64,000 nucleotides of DNA from assembly GCF_025215075.1 (NCBI RefSeq), contig NZ_JAOBTH010000027.1, forward strand, positions 1-64,000, given 5' to 3'. Shown in pieces: positions 19,338 to 27,339 of the stretch; within the stretch, counting starts at the first letter, position 1; the number at the start of each line of letters is the position of its first letter. The notes beneath the pieces were generated by a model, which searched no databases, was not told where the DNA came from, and saw only the letters and a program-made list of their open reading frames with translations. The stretch is from Tenacibaculum haliotis. GTDB taxonomy: Bacteria; Bacteroidota; Bacteroidia; Flavobacteriales; Flavobacteriaceae. Made by a program: the position numbers and the translations under genes.

Positions 19338-19745
19338 TTAATTACCCCCAGGGATTGTTATTTGAGTTTGTTCACCATTTGTAATATTTAGTATACTTAC
19401 ATTTAAACCATTTGTTCCTGGTGTTATTTCAACAACTAAATCGCCAAAAGTATAAGTACCTACTGTTAAATTAGTATCACCTAACTGCTGTTGAAATAAA
19501 CTCTGCGACAGCGAACTAAGTAATCTATTATTTAAACTATTGGTAAAGTTTTCTAAAGCAGTTGGCACATCTCTCTGAGTATCTTCCTCCTCTGTAAATT
19601 CATTCTGAGCTGTAACTGATGCTATTATTTGCTGATAATTAAATGCATCTCCTCCAAAAAATGGACTTATTGGTTTATATACCAAATCTTGCGAATACAC
19701 AAAACTAGAAATAAGAATTAAAATAAATAGTAGTTTATGCTTCAT
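19338..19745 (-). CDS. csgF: CsgF curli assembly factor
   Basis: The protein has 135 residues with signal peptide (SSFVYSQ). The mature N-terminus, LVYKPISPFFGGDAFNYQ, is the CsgF hallmark that plugs into the CsgG pore. The C-terminal half (VGTYTFGDLVVEITPGTNGLNVSI, TQITIP) also matches the family. CsgF couples the secreted nucleator to the pore. It lies 7 bp before csgG and 19 bp after csgE, inside the operon. Confidence 0.93.
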   Translation of the reverse strand: MKHKLLFILILISSFVYSQDLVYKPISPFFGGDAFNYQQIIASVTAQNEFTEEEDTQRDVPTALENFTNSLNNRLLSSLSQSLFQQQLGDTNLTVGTYTFGDLVVEITPGTNGLNVSILNITNGEQTQITIPGGN

Positions 19746-19764
19746 AACGGGTAGTTTTTAGTTG

Positions 19765-20490
19765 TTATATTTTATTTTGAAAGGTGTTTTTTTTTCTTTG
19801 ATTATATACTCTTAAATTCCTCATTGCTCTTACAACATTTATCTTTAAATATTCTTCTTCTGGCCTAGCAAAAAACTCATGAATCTTCTTTCTATCAACC
19901 TCTACAGACAACATACTACTACGACCCATTGCTGGTTTTTCTACTATTTTTATAATAAATGGATAATTTTTTCCAGTAACTAAATACTCTTTATAAAAAA
20001 GATCATGATAATCTTTACCAATCTTAGTCATTGCTTCATCTATAACAATTCCTTTAATTAAAAACTGTTCTTCATCTACTATTTTTTTTGTTTTTACTTT
20101 TTCTTTAGGTAAGAGAAATAATGTATCCCTATTAATTAATTTACCTTTGTGTTTTATAAATAAATAAACCCTTAGTTCATCGTCTTTTTTAATATTTACT
20201 TTAATTGTAGACAACTGTTTTTCTTCTTTTGGCTTCAATGAAAAATCATCAGATTGATTGTTTTTTGAAATATTTCCCGAACTTCCTTTTTTTAATACCA
20301 CAAAATTATAATTCAACTCATTTATAAAAAACGATTCTGCATTTACAACCTGAGCTCTTAGCGTTAAAAAATCATCTGTTCTTGCTAAATTTATTATCCC
20401 TTTAATTTTATACGCATCAAATTCTTGGGCGTGAGAATAAAACATCATAACAATTCCAAAAATCAAAAAAAATGTATGCTTTTTTTTCAT
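19765..20490 (-). CDS. csgE: CsgE curli specificity factor with N-terminal CsgH/CsgC-like domain
   Basis: The protein has 241 residues, almost twice E. coli CsgE. It has a signal peptide (FYSHAQ). Residues about 140-241 are CsgE-like: IKGIVIDEAMTKIGKDYHDL, IKIVEKPAMGRSSMLSV, FARPEEEY. CsgE caps the periplasmic side of CsgG and selects subunits. Residues about 24-130 form a separate beta domain (LTLRAQVVNAESFFINELNY, GSSGNISKNNQSDDFSL, DELRVYLFIKHKG) whose strand pattern resembles the CsgC/CsgH amyloid inhibitors. That assignment is mine, by pattern only. No separate csgC/H is present in the operon. Confidence 0.88.
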   Translation of the reverse strand: MKKKHTFFLIFGIVMMFYSHAQEFDAYKIKGIINLARTDDFLTLRAQVVNAESFFINELNYNFVVLKKGSSGNISKNNQSDDFSLKPKEEKQLSTIKVNIKKDDELRVYLFIKHKGKLINRDTLFLLPKEKVKTKKIVDEEQFLIKGIVIDEAMTKIGKDYHDLFYKEYLVTGKNYPFIIKIVEKPAMGRSSMLSVEVDRKKIHEFFARPEEEYLKINVVRAMRNLRVYNQRKKNTFQNKI

Positions 20491-20503
20491 TTTAAACAGT
20501 TAT

Positions 20504-20938
20504 TTAATAATTAATGATATTCATTTTTGCTCCACCAAACTGAGCTATTTTCAAATTTTCAAACAACGAATTGGTTCCTTTTATTTTTAATAAATTTGAA
20601 TTTCCTGTTTGTAGCACTCCTAAATTCATCGACTGTGTATTTCTATAGTTTAAAAATTGATAATTATTTTTATCCCCTATTTGATACACTTTATGCGTTC
20701 CTTTAGAAAATTTATCGTTGATGTTTGCCACATTTTTATCTCCTATTTGTTTTAACGAAATTGTACTAACCTCCTCTTGCTGTCTATTTGAGAAACTACC
20801 TGTGGCACTTTCAAATAATTGCAACGTGCTTAATTGTTTATCACTCGAAAAATAACTTGGTAATTTTTCATCTTGTGCTTTAACTAAAACTGAAAAAAGC
20901 AATACAAAAACAATAAGAATTCCTTTAATTAACTTCAT
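20504..20938 (-). CDS. CsgB-like minor curlin (nucleator)
   Basis: The protein has 144 residues with signal peptide (LFSVLVKAQ). After a 40-residue linker come four curlin-type repeats of about 22 residues: LKQIGDKNVANIN, VYQIGDKNNYQFLN, VLQTGNSNLLKIKG, IAQFGGAKMNIIN. This is the Q-x-G-x-x-N pattern of amyloid curlin. The short, weaker repeats and the position after the major subunit suggest the nucleator role. It is separated from the csgA-like gene by a strong hairpin. Confidence 0.85.
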   Translation of the reverse strand: MKLIKGILIVFVLLFSVLVKAQDEKLPSYFSSDKQLSTLQLFESATGSFSNRQQEEVSTISLKQIGDKNVANINDKFSKGTHKVYQIGDKNNYQFLNYRNTQSMNLGVLQTGNSNLLKIKGTNSLFENLKIAQFGGAKMNIINY

Positions 20939-20959
20939 CGCTTTATATTTTTAATTAAA

Positions 20960-20994
20960 AAAATGGAGTGAGAATAGTATTCTCACTCCATTTT
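20960..20994 (-). terminator. intra-operon hairpin between csgA-like and csgB-like genes
   Basis: A perfect 17-bp inverted repeat (TGGAGTGAGAATA/TATTCTCACTCCA core) lies 6 nt after the csgA-like stop and is followed by a weak T tract. It probably terminates most transcripts and lets a minority read through, making major subunit in excess of the assembly factors. Confidence 0.75.
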
Positions 20995-21000
20995 AAACTG

Positions 21001-21999
21001 TTAAATACTACCTGGTCCAGATTGAACTACTTGTGCTTTATTCATATTACCTACTTGTAATACACACGAAGCATTGTTTCCATTAGCATAAGCATCTTGA
21101 TTAACCTTAGATTGGTTGTTATTACCTATTTGATTTACTAAACTACAGTTATTACCTTCGTTTGAATATTGATCTACACATGATTTATTATCATCTCCTA
21201 CTTGATTTACAGTAGATATATTACAAATTGACGCATCATCGGTAGTTGTTACTTGAGTTTCATTTGAGCTATTTCCATTACCTGTTTGATAAACCGAAGC
21301 AAAATTATGGCTACCTATTTGATCTTGTTCCACAGCATTATCATCACCTACTTGGTTAGCAAAAGCTTCACTACCACTAGATTGATTAGGTCCACTCGTT
21401 TGCTTTTGAACAACTGAGTTATTGTTACCTGTTTGATACAAAGAAGCTTGGTTATTATCATATCGTTGTTTTTGGTATGATTTGTTTCCATTTCCTATTT
21501 GTGACGCGTATGTTTCATTCCCTTCTGCCTGACCAACACCTACATCTTGTCTCGCATAGTTGTCATCACCTCTTTGCCAAATACGAGCTTTGTTGTCATT
21601 ACCAAACTGCTTAATATCCGCTCCGTTTCTATAACCTGCTTGATCAGTAGACGCTAAATTACCATCCCCTCCAGGAATAAAGTTTGAGTTATCTTGTCTT
21701 ATTAAAGACATATTGCTGTTTCCGTTTTGAGTTCCTTTCGCCTCATTACTATCTCCAACCTGCTGAATGTCTACTTTATTTTTTCCTATTGTAATAAAAT
21801 TACTAGGCATTTGTGCTTGCTCAACTTCACAATCTGCACATGCAGGCCTCTCACTATTAACACGCTCCTCTGCATGAGCAGTTGAGAATACTGTTTTTCC
21901 TATTACACCAGTGTTACCTGTATATGTTTCAACATTTTGCGTTTGAGAAAACGCGATTCCTGTAGCTAAAAAAGCAGCTACTATTAATAATTTTTTCAT
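21001..21999 (-). CDS. CsgA-like major curlin
   Basis: The protein has 332 residues, about twice E. coli CsgA, with signal peptide (LATGIAFSQ). From about residue 75 it consists of about twelve curlin repeats of 18-25 residues, with Q-x-G-x-x-N at each turn (QQVGDSNEAKGTQNGNSN, QIGNGNKSYQKQ, YQTGNNNSVVQKQ, NQVGDDNAVEQDQIGSHN). It forms the functional amyloid of the biofilm matrix. Unusual features are six cysteines in the mature protein (a CADC pair near residue 54 and single cysteines in the last third); E. coli CsgA has none. No TAnnTTTG promoter is seen upstream, so a special sigma factor or activator is likely. Confidence 0.9.
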   Translation of the reverse strand: MKKLLIVAAFLATGIAFSQTQNVETYTGNTGVIGKTVFSTAHAEERVNSERPACADCEVEQAQMPSNFITIGKNKVDIQQVGDSNEAKGTQNGNSNMSLIRQDNSNFIPGGDGNLASTDQAGYRNGADIKQFGNDNKARIWQRGDDNYARQDVGVGQAEGNETYASQIGNGNKSYQKQRYDNNQASLYQTGNNNSVVQKQTSGPNQSSGSEAFANQVGDDNAVEQDQIGSHNFASVYQTGNGNSSNETQVTTTDDASICNISTVNQVGDDNKSCVDQYSNEGNNCSLVNQIGNNNQSKVNQDAYANGNNASCVLQVGNMNKAQVVQSGPGSI

Positions 22000-22345
22000 A
22001 ATAAAATAATTTTAAAATACGATTAATTAGTTTTTAGCACAACACAGTTACACCTATACTCTTAACGAAATATAAAACTGGAGTACCATTAAAATGCAGG
22101 GTAAAATAAAATTACTAGGGTAAAATGAATGACTAAGGAGCGTCATTTTTCATTTTCATCAACCTTAAAAAAGGCAGTTATAAAAACTATATATAGTTTG
22201 CGTGTTTAAACATAGCTAATATACAAACTATTCATCTCTATTTAAAAAGATAATTATAATCAACAAACATTTATTAATCTGTAAAATGCAAAAAAAGAAG
22301 AGAAACAAAGGGAGTTACATTCTTTTTAATTGTTTTTTTTAAAAT
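22000..22345. other. intergenic, csgA control region
   Basis: About 400 bp separate the csgA-like gene from GSIII. No gene and no housekeeping -7 box on the minus strand are seen; short A/T tracts only. It is long for this genome and probably holds the regulatory sites for curli. Confidence 0.4.
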
Positions 22346-22376
22346 AAAAAAAGGAGGAAAACACCCCCTTTTTTAA
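22346..22376 (-). terminator. GSIII terminator
   Basis: A-tract, GGAGG, loop, CCCCC and T-tract form an imperfect hairpin about 30 bp after the GSIII stop. Confidence 0.65.
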
Positions 22377-22406
22377 AGATATTTCTTCTGTTAAAAAGAG
22401 TATTTA

Positions 22407-24590
22407 TTATCTAGTAAATAATAATTCTCTGTATTTTGTTAAAGGCCATAAATTATCATCTACAAGTAATTCTAACTTATCGCAATGGTAACGAATCTCC
22501 TCAAAATAAGGTTTTACTTTAATACAGTAAGTAGTTGCATTCTCTTGTCCTATTAACTTATTTGCTTTTTTACGCTCTTCTGTCATTTTCTCAATTTTAG
22601 AGTTTATTTCTGCAATATGTCCAGAAATTCTCTTAATCAAATCGATTTGTTCTTTTGCGTATTGCTCAAAATCTTTCCCGAAGATTTCTTTTAATCCTTT
22701 TACATTTTCTATTAATGTATTTTGATACTGAATTGCAGTAGGAATCACGTGATTTCTTGCGACATCTCCTAAAACTCTACTCTCTATTTGAATACGTTTA
22801 GAGTACTCTTCTAATTCAATTTCATGGCGGGCTGCAACTTCCACTTTATTCATTACACTCATTTCTTCAAAAAGCGAAATTGTTTTTTCAGAAATCTTTG
22901 CCTTCAATGCTTCTGGAGTCGTTTTATGATTACTCAATCCTCTTTTTTCAGCTTCCTTCTCCCATTCAGCAGCATAACCATCTCCTTCAAATCTAATTTT
23001 CTTCGATGCTTTAATATACTCTCTTAATACGTTAAAGACAGCTTCATCTTTTTTAAGATTTTTAACATCAATTAACTTATCAACTTCTATTTTAAATTCT
23101 TTTAATTGCTTAGCTATAATAGTATTTAAAACCGTCATAGGACCTGCACAATTAGACCAAGACCCAACAGCTCGTAATTCGAATTTATTTCCTGTAAAAG
23201 CAAAAGGAGATGTTCTATTTCTATCGGTATTATCTAATAATATTTCCGGAATTTTACCTACAATATTTAATTTTAAATCTGTTTTTTCTTGAGGGGATAA
23301 CTTTCCTTTCGTTACATTTTCCAACTCATCTAACACTTCGGATAATTGCGAGCCTATAAATACAGAAATAATTGCTGGTGGTGCTTCATTTGTTCCTAAA
23401 CGATGATCGTTACTTGCGCTTGCCATTGAAGCACGAATTAACTCTTCATAATCATGAACTGCTTTAATCGTATTTACAAAAAAAGCTAAGAACTGTAAAT
23501 TTTTCATCGGCGTTTTCCCGGGGCTCAATAAATTAACTCCAGTATTTGTTGCCAATGACCAATTATTATGTTTTCCCGACCCATTAATTCCTGCAAATGG
23601 CTTTTCATGAAATAATACTTTAAATTGATGACGTTGCGATACTTTCTCCATCACATCCATTAATAATGAATTATGATCTACGGCTAAATTTGCTTCCTCA
23701 AAAATTGGCGCTAACTCAAACTGATTCGGTGCCACTTCATTATGACGTGTTTTTACAGGAACTCCTAACAACATACATTCTTGCTCCAGATCACGCATAA
23801 AACTCATCACTCTATCAGGAATCGACCCAAAATAATGATCGTCTAATTGTTGCCCTTTTGCTGATGAATGCCCTAATAATGTTCTTCCAGTCATCATTAA
23901 ATCAGGACGTGCAGATACCAAAGCGGTATCAATTAAAAAATACTCCTGCTCCCACCCTAAAGTTGCATTTACTTTTGATACATTTTTATCGAAATATTTA
24001 CAAACTGCTGTTGCCGCCGTATCTACAGCTTGCAAAGCTCTTAACAAAGGTGCTTTATTATCCAGTGCCTCACCGGTATAGGCTACAAAAATCGTTGGAA
24101 TACATAATGTTGTACCATATATAAAGGCTGGCGATGTAGGGTCCCAAGCAGTATAACCGCGAGCTTCGAATGTATTTCTAATTCCGCCATGCGGAAAACT
24201 CGAAGCATCTGGTTCTTGCTGTACTAATTGTCCGCCATCAAAACGTTCCATTGCTCCACCACCCTCAATCGTTTCGAAAAAAGCATCGTGTTTTTCTGCT
24301 GTTGCACCAGTTAATGGCTGAAACCAATGTGTATAATGAGTAGCTCCTTTAGATAGCGCCCAGTCTTTCATGCTCACCGCAATTTGATCTGCTATTTTTC
24401 GATCAATTTTATTTCCGAATTCAACTGCATCCATCACACTTTTATACGCATCTTTTGTCATATACTGACGCATTGCTTGTTCATTAAAAACATTTTCCCC
24501 AAACAATTCAGAACGACGTCCTTTTTCTTCTATAGAAATTGATTTTCTGTGTAAAGCTTCTTTTAAAGCGTTAAATCTTAAAGTTGACAT
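22407..24590 (-). CDS. glnN: glutamine synthetase type III
   Basis: This enzyme makes glutamine from glutamate, ammonia and ATP. The protein has 727 residues from the ATG at 24590. An upstream in-frame ATG at 24626 would add twelve residues and would swallow the promoter box. GSIII marks: HWFQPLTGATAEKHDAF, GGQLVQQEPDASSFPHGG, GWEQEYFLID (metal site), APNQFELAPIFEEAN, GSGKHNNWSL, and NDHRLGTNEAPPAIISVF. The C-terminal region is the GSIII-specific helical extension. It is divergent from a type II enzyme gene, so two GS classes share one 184-bp control region. Confidence 0.96.
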   Translation of the reverse strand: MSTLRFNALKEALHRKSISIEEKGRRSELFGENVFNEQAMRQYMTKDAYKSVMDAVEFGNKIDRKIADQIAVSMKDWALSKGATHYTHWFQPLTGATAEKHDAFFETIEGGGAMERFDGGQLVQQEPDASSFPHGGIRNTFEARGYTAWDPTSPAFIYGTTLCIPTIFVAYTGEALDNKAPLLRALQAVDTAATAVCKYFDKNVSKVNATLGWEQEYFLIDTALVSARPDLMMTGRTLLGHSSAKGQQLDDHYFGSIPDRVMSFMRDLEQECMLLGVPVKTRHNEVAPNQFELAPIFEEANLAVDHNSLLMDVMEKVSQRHQFKVLFHEKPFAGINGSGKHNNWSLATNTGVNLLSPGKTPMKNLQFLAFFVNTIKAVHDYEELIRASMASASNDHRLGTNEAPPAIISVFIGSQLSEVLDELENVTKGKLSPQEKTDLKLNIVGKIPEILLDNTDRNRTSPFAFTGNKFELRAVGSWSNCAGPMTVLNTIIAKQLKEFKIEVDKLIDVKNLKKDEAVFNVLREYIKASKKIRFEGDGYAAEWEKEAEKRGLSNHKTTPEALKAKISEKTISLFEEMSVMNKVEVAARHEIELEEYSKRIQIESRVLGDVARNHVIPTAIQYQNTLIENVKGLKEIFGKDFEQYAKEQIDLIKRISGHIAEINSKIEKMTEERKKANKLIGQENATTYCIKVKPYFEEIRYHCDKLELLVDDNLWPLTKYRELLFTR

Positions 24591-24613
24591 TATATAAGGT
24601 ATAAATTCAATGT

Positions 24614-24621
24614 CAAAAATA
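24614..24621 (-). promoter_or_regulatory. GSIII -7 box (TATTTTTG on minus)
   Basis: This is an exact TAnnTTTG match, 24 bp upstream of the GSIII ATG. It supports the start at 24590 rather than 24626. Confidence 0.55.
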
Positions 24622-24729
24622 CACATTTTATTTAAAGCAACACCCCTAAATAAAATAGGGGTTAGATTAAATTAAAGTTAATTTTTAAATTTTAACCCCT
24701 ATAAATTTTAATATTAAATATAAAATATT

Positions 24730-24737
24730 CATTTTTG
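24730..24737 (+). promoter_or_regulatory. GSII -7-like box (CATTTTTG)
   Basis: One mismatch from TAnnTTTG, 38 bp upstream of the GSII ATG. Weak call. Confidence 0.35.
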
Positions 24738-24774
24738 CAATGAATTTAATCCTAAAATAGATTCACACAGTATC

Positions 24775-25800
24775 ATGGCAAAAATTAAGTTAGAGTACAT
24801 TTGGTTAGATGGGTATAAACCAACACAAAACCTAAGAAGTAAAACAAAGGTTGAGGAACACGAGAATTTTCAAGGAACAATTGAAGAGTTAGGAAACTGG
24901 TCTTTTGATGGTTCTTCTACAAAACAAGCTTCTGGTGGAGCATCAGATTGCTTACTTGTTCCTGTTGCAATCTACCCAGATCCTGCAAGAGACAACGGCT
25001 ATTTAGTTATGACAGAAGTTATGAATGCTGATGGAACTCCGCATGAAACTAACGGAAGAGCTACTATTGATGACGATGATAATGATTTTTGGTTTGGTTT
25101 TGAGCAAGAATATTTTATTATGGATACAGCTACTCAATTACCTTTAGGATTTCCTATTGGAGGATACCCTGGACCACAAGGAATGTATTACTGCTCTGTA
25201 GGTGGAAAAAACACACACGGGAGAGATTTTGTTGAAGAACATGCTGATTTATGTATTGAAGCAGGATTAAATTTTGAAGGGATCAATCAAGAAGTTGCTT
25301 CGGGTCAATGGGAATACCAATTATTCGCACAAGGCGCAAAAAAAGCAGGTGATGAAATTTGGATTTCTAGATACTTATTAGATAGATTAACAGAAAAATT
25401 TGGTTACTATATAGAATATCATCCTAAACCTGTAAAAGGAGACTGGAATGGTTCTGGAATGCATGCAAACTTCTCTAATGAAGTTTTAAGAACTTGTGGT
25501 TCTAAAGAAGTTTATGAAACTATTTGTGAATCATTTAGAGCAGTAACAAAAGAACACATGGCAGTATATGGAGCATATAATAATGAGCGTTTAACAGGCT
25601 TACACGAAACTGCCTCTATAAACGACTTTAGCTATGGTGTTTCTGATAGAGGAGCTTCAATTCGTATTCCTATTATCACAGTTGAGAAAGGTTGGAAAGG
25701 ATGGCTAGAAGACAGAAGACCTGCTTCTAACGGTGATCCTTATAAAATTGCAGCCAGAATTATTAAAACTGTAAAACCAGTAAGCGAACAATTCAAATAA
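24775..25800 (+). CDS. glutamine synthetase type II (eukaryote-like)
   Basis: The protein has 341 residues, the short GSII form. Marks: LEYIWLDGYKPTQNLRSKT (beta-grasp start), NWSFDGSSTKQASG, FGFEQEYFIMD (metal site), GINQEVASGQWEYQ, HPKPVKGDWNGSGMHANFS, LTGLHETASINDFSYGVSDRGASIRIP (active-site and nucleotide region). It carries out the same reaction as the GSIII encoded divergently. GSII enzymes are not adenylylated, so control is probably transcriptional. It ends at a bidirectional terminator. Confidence 0.96.
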   Translation: MAKIKLEYIWLDGYKPTQNLRSKTKVEEHENFQGTIEELGNWSFDGSSTKQASGGASDCLLVPVAIYPDPARDNGYLVMTEVMNADGTPHETNGRATIDDDDNDFWFGFEQEYFIMDTATQLPLGFPIGGYPGPQGMYYCSVGGKNTHGRDFVEEHADLCIEAGLNFEGINQEVASGQWEYQLFAQGAKKAGDEIWISRYLLDRLTEKFGYYIEYHPKPVKGDWNGSGMHANFSNEVLRTCGSKEVYETICESFRAVTKEHMAVYGAYNNERLTGLHETASINDFSYGVSDRGASIRIPIITVEKGWKGWLEDRRPASNGDPYKIAARIIKTVKPVSEQFK

Positions 25801-25834
25801 ATTATTTCCATAACAACACACACTAACAACAACT

Positions 25835-25866
25835 AAAAAGCCTTTAAATTAATTTAAAGGCTTTTT
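25835..25866. terminator. bidirectional terminator (GSII / antiporter)
   Basis: A perfect 32-nt palindrome (AAAGCCTTTAAATT/AATTTAAAGGCTTT) between convergent genes, with T-runs on both strands. Confidence 0.85.
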
Positions 25867-25887
25867 TTTATTTATTAGATCTACTTA

Positions 25888-26829
25888 CTACTTCAAGGTT
25901 AAATAAATAAACGCAAAGTAAGACACTAACAATATAATTCCATCTTTCCAATTTAACCTTAATTTCCTAGGAAAAAACACCAATGGCAATACCGCTAATG
26001 AAATTGCTAACATCCAATAGATATCGTTATTTACCAAACTTAACGCATCCGACTTTATTTCTATCGGTGTAATCATTGCCGTGATTCCTAAAACAGCCAA
26101 AATATTAAACACATTCGAACCTATTAAATTCCCCAAAGAAATAGCTTTTTCTTTTTTTAATACCGCTATTATTGAAGCTGCTAATTCCGGAACACTTGTT
26201 CCTACAGAAACGATTGTAACACCAATAACAGCATCACTAACGCCTAAACTTTTAGCTAAATCAACTGAACCTGTTATCAACAATTCAGATCCTGCCCATA
26301 AGCAAAAACCTCCAATCGCTAAAAAAAACACAATTTTATACAACGGCAATGCTTCATCATCTTCTGGCATTTCATCTACCACTGCGGTTTTTTGAAAACG
26401 TAATAAGTAAATCAAAAACACCACTAATATTCCAAACATAATAATTCCTTCATATTGCTGAATTGTATTATCAAAAGCAATAAATAAATACAACAAAAAA
26501 GATGCAACCATCATTACTGGCCAATCTGTTTTATAAAAACTCTTTTCAACCTCTATCGTCGAAAGAATCAAAGTAATCCCTAAAACCAATCCTAAGTTTG
26601 CAATATTAGAACCAATTACATTTCCTACAGCCAAACCTGTCGCACCATTCAATGCCGATTTAATACTCACTATTAATTCAGGCGCTGAAGTTGCGAAAGA
26701 AACCACGGTCATACCAATTACAATCTTCGGTACATTTAATTTTAAAGACAAGCCTACTGCCGCTTTCAATAACCAATTACCACCAAGAACCAACAAGAAC
26801 AATCCTATTACTATATATATGATACTCAT
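25888..26829 (-). CDS. calcium/sodium antiporter (CaCA family, YrbG-like)
   Basis: The protein has 313 residues with about ten TM helices. It holds the two inverted alpha repeats typical of the family: GMTVVSFATSAPELIVSIKSAL with GLAVGNVIGSNIANLGLVLG in the first half, and GVTIVSVGTSVPELAASIIAVLK with AISLGNLIGSNVFNILAVLG in the second. The acidic residue in each SAPEL/SVPEL motif binds the cation. It is an inner membrane exchanger. A minus-strand TATCTTCG box (one mismatch) lies just upstream. Confidence 0.94.
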   Translation of the reverse strand: MSIIYIVIGLFLLVLGGNWLLKAAVGLSLKLNVPKIVIGMTVVSFATSAPELIVSIKSALNGATGLAVGNVIGSNIANLGLVLGITLILSTIEVEKSFYKTDWPVMMVASFLLYLFIAFDNTIQQYEGIIMFGILVVFLIYLLRFQKTAVVDEMPEDDEALPLYKIVFFLAIGGFCLWAGSELLITGSVDLAKSLGVSDAVIGVTIVSVGTSVPELAASIIAVLKKEKAISLGNLIGSNVFNILAVLGITAMITPIEIKSDALSLVNNDIYWMLAISLAVLPLVFFPRKLRLNWKDGIILLVSYFAFIYLTLK

Positions 26830-27242
26830 CTATTATTATTTTTTGCGAAGATAGAACTTTGATATGAAAATATACAACCGTTAAAAAACATCAAAAACAC
26901 AGGCGGTTCTTTTTTAAATTTTCTCTTTTTTTTATGATTGATTAAAAATCAAAAAGGCAAAAAAGCACATTTACAAAACCTATTTTCCTTTAGTTTTAAA
27001 AACTCATCACAAAAACCCCTTTATCTTATTACATATTTAAACTACTACATTAACTATAAGTTTCAATAAATAACACAAACAAAGTAAAATATGTTTTACT
27101 TTAAAACAAAAAACACTTTTTAAACTTAAATACAAATAAATTAAATCATACGAAACCTTTTGGAAGTATGATTCACTTTGATATATATTGATAAAACAAT
27201 TCCGGAATCGATCAATATTAACTATTAAAAATACTAAAATCT
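26830..27242. other. AT-rich intergenic
   Basis: Mostly A/T tracts. Near 27187-27220 the palindrome ATTCCGGAAT is flanked by TATTGAT and ATCAATA, a possible operator. No gene is seen until the tiny frame at 27243. Confidence 0.35.
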
Positions 27243-27314
27243 ATGATCACTATTACTCTTAAAATAATTACTATTGCAGTTAAAATTGCAACTATACTAA
27301 CACTTTTATATTAA
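27243..27314 (+). CDS. putative 23-residue hydrophobic peptide
   Basis: ATG to TAA, 23 codons, encoding MITITLKIITIAVKIATILT plus three more residues. This is one amphipathic or hydrophobic helix with three lysines, of small membrane peptide type. It stops 25 bp before the SPFH gene, on the same strand. In AT-rich DNA such a frame can occur by chance, so the call is weak. Confidence 0.25.
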   Translation: MITITLKIITIAVKIATILTLLY

Positions 27315-27339
27315 TCAACTTTAAAATCACATTATAACT

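Noticed and set aside
22000..22300. Housekeeping promoter for the csgA-like gene
   Set aside because: No CAAAnnTA (minus-strand TAnnTTTG) was found in the expected region.
24591..24626. Upstream ATG (24626) for GSIII
   Set aside because: It overlaps the -7 box at 24614-24621 and adds a non-conserved peptide before MSTLRF.
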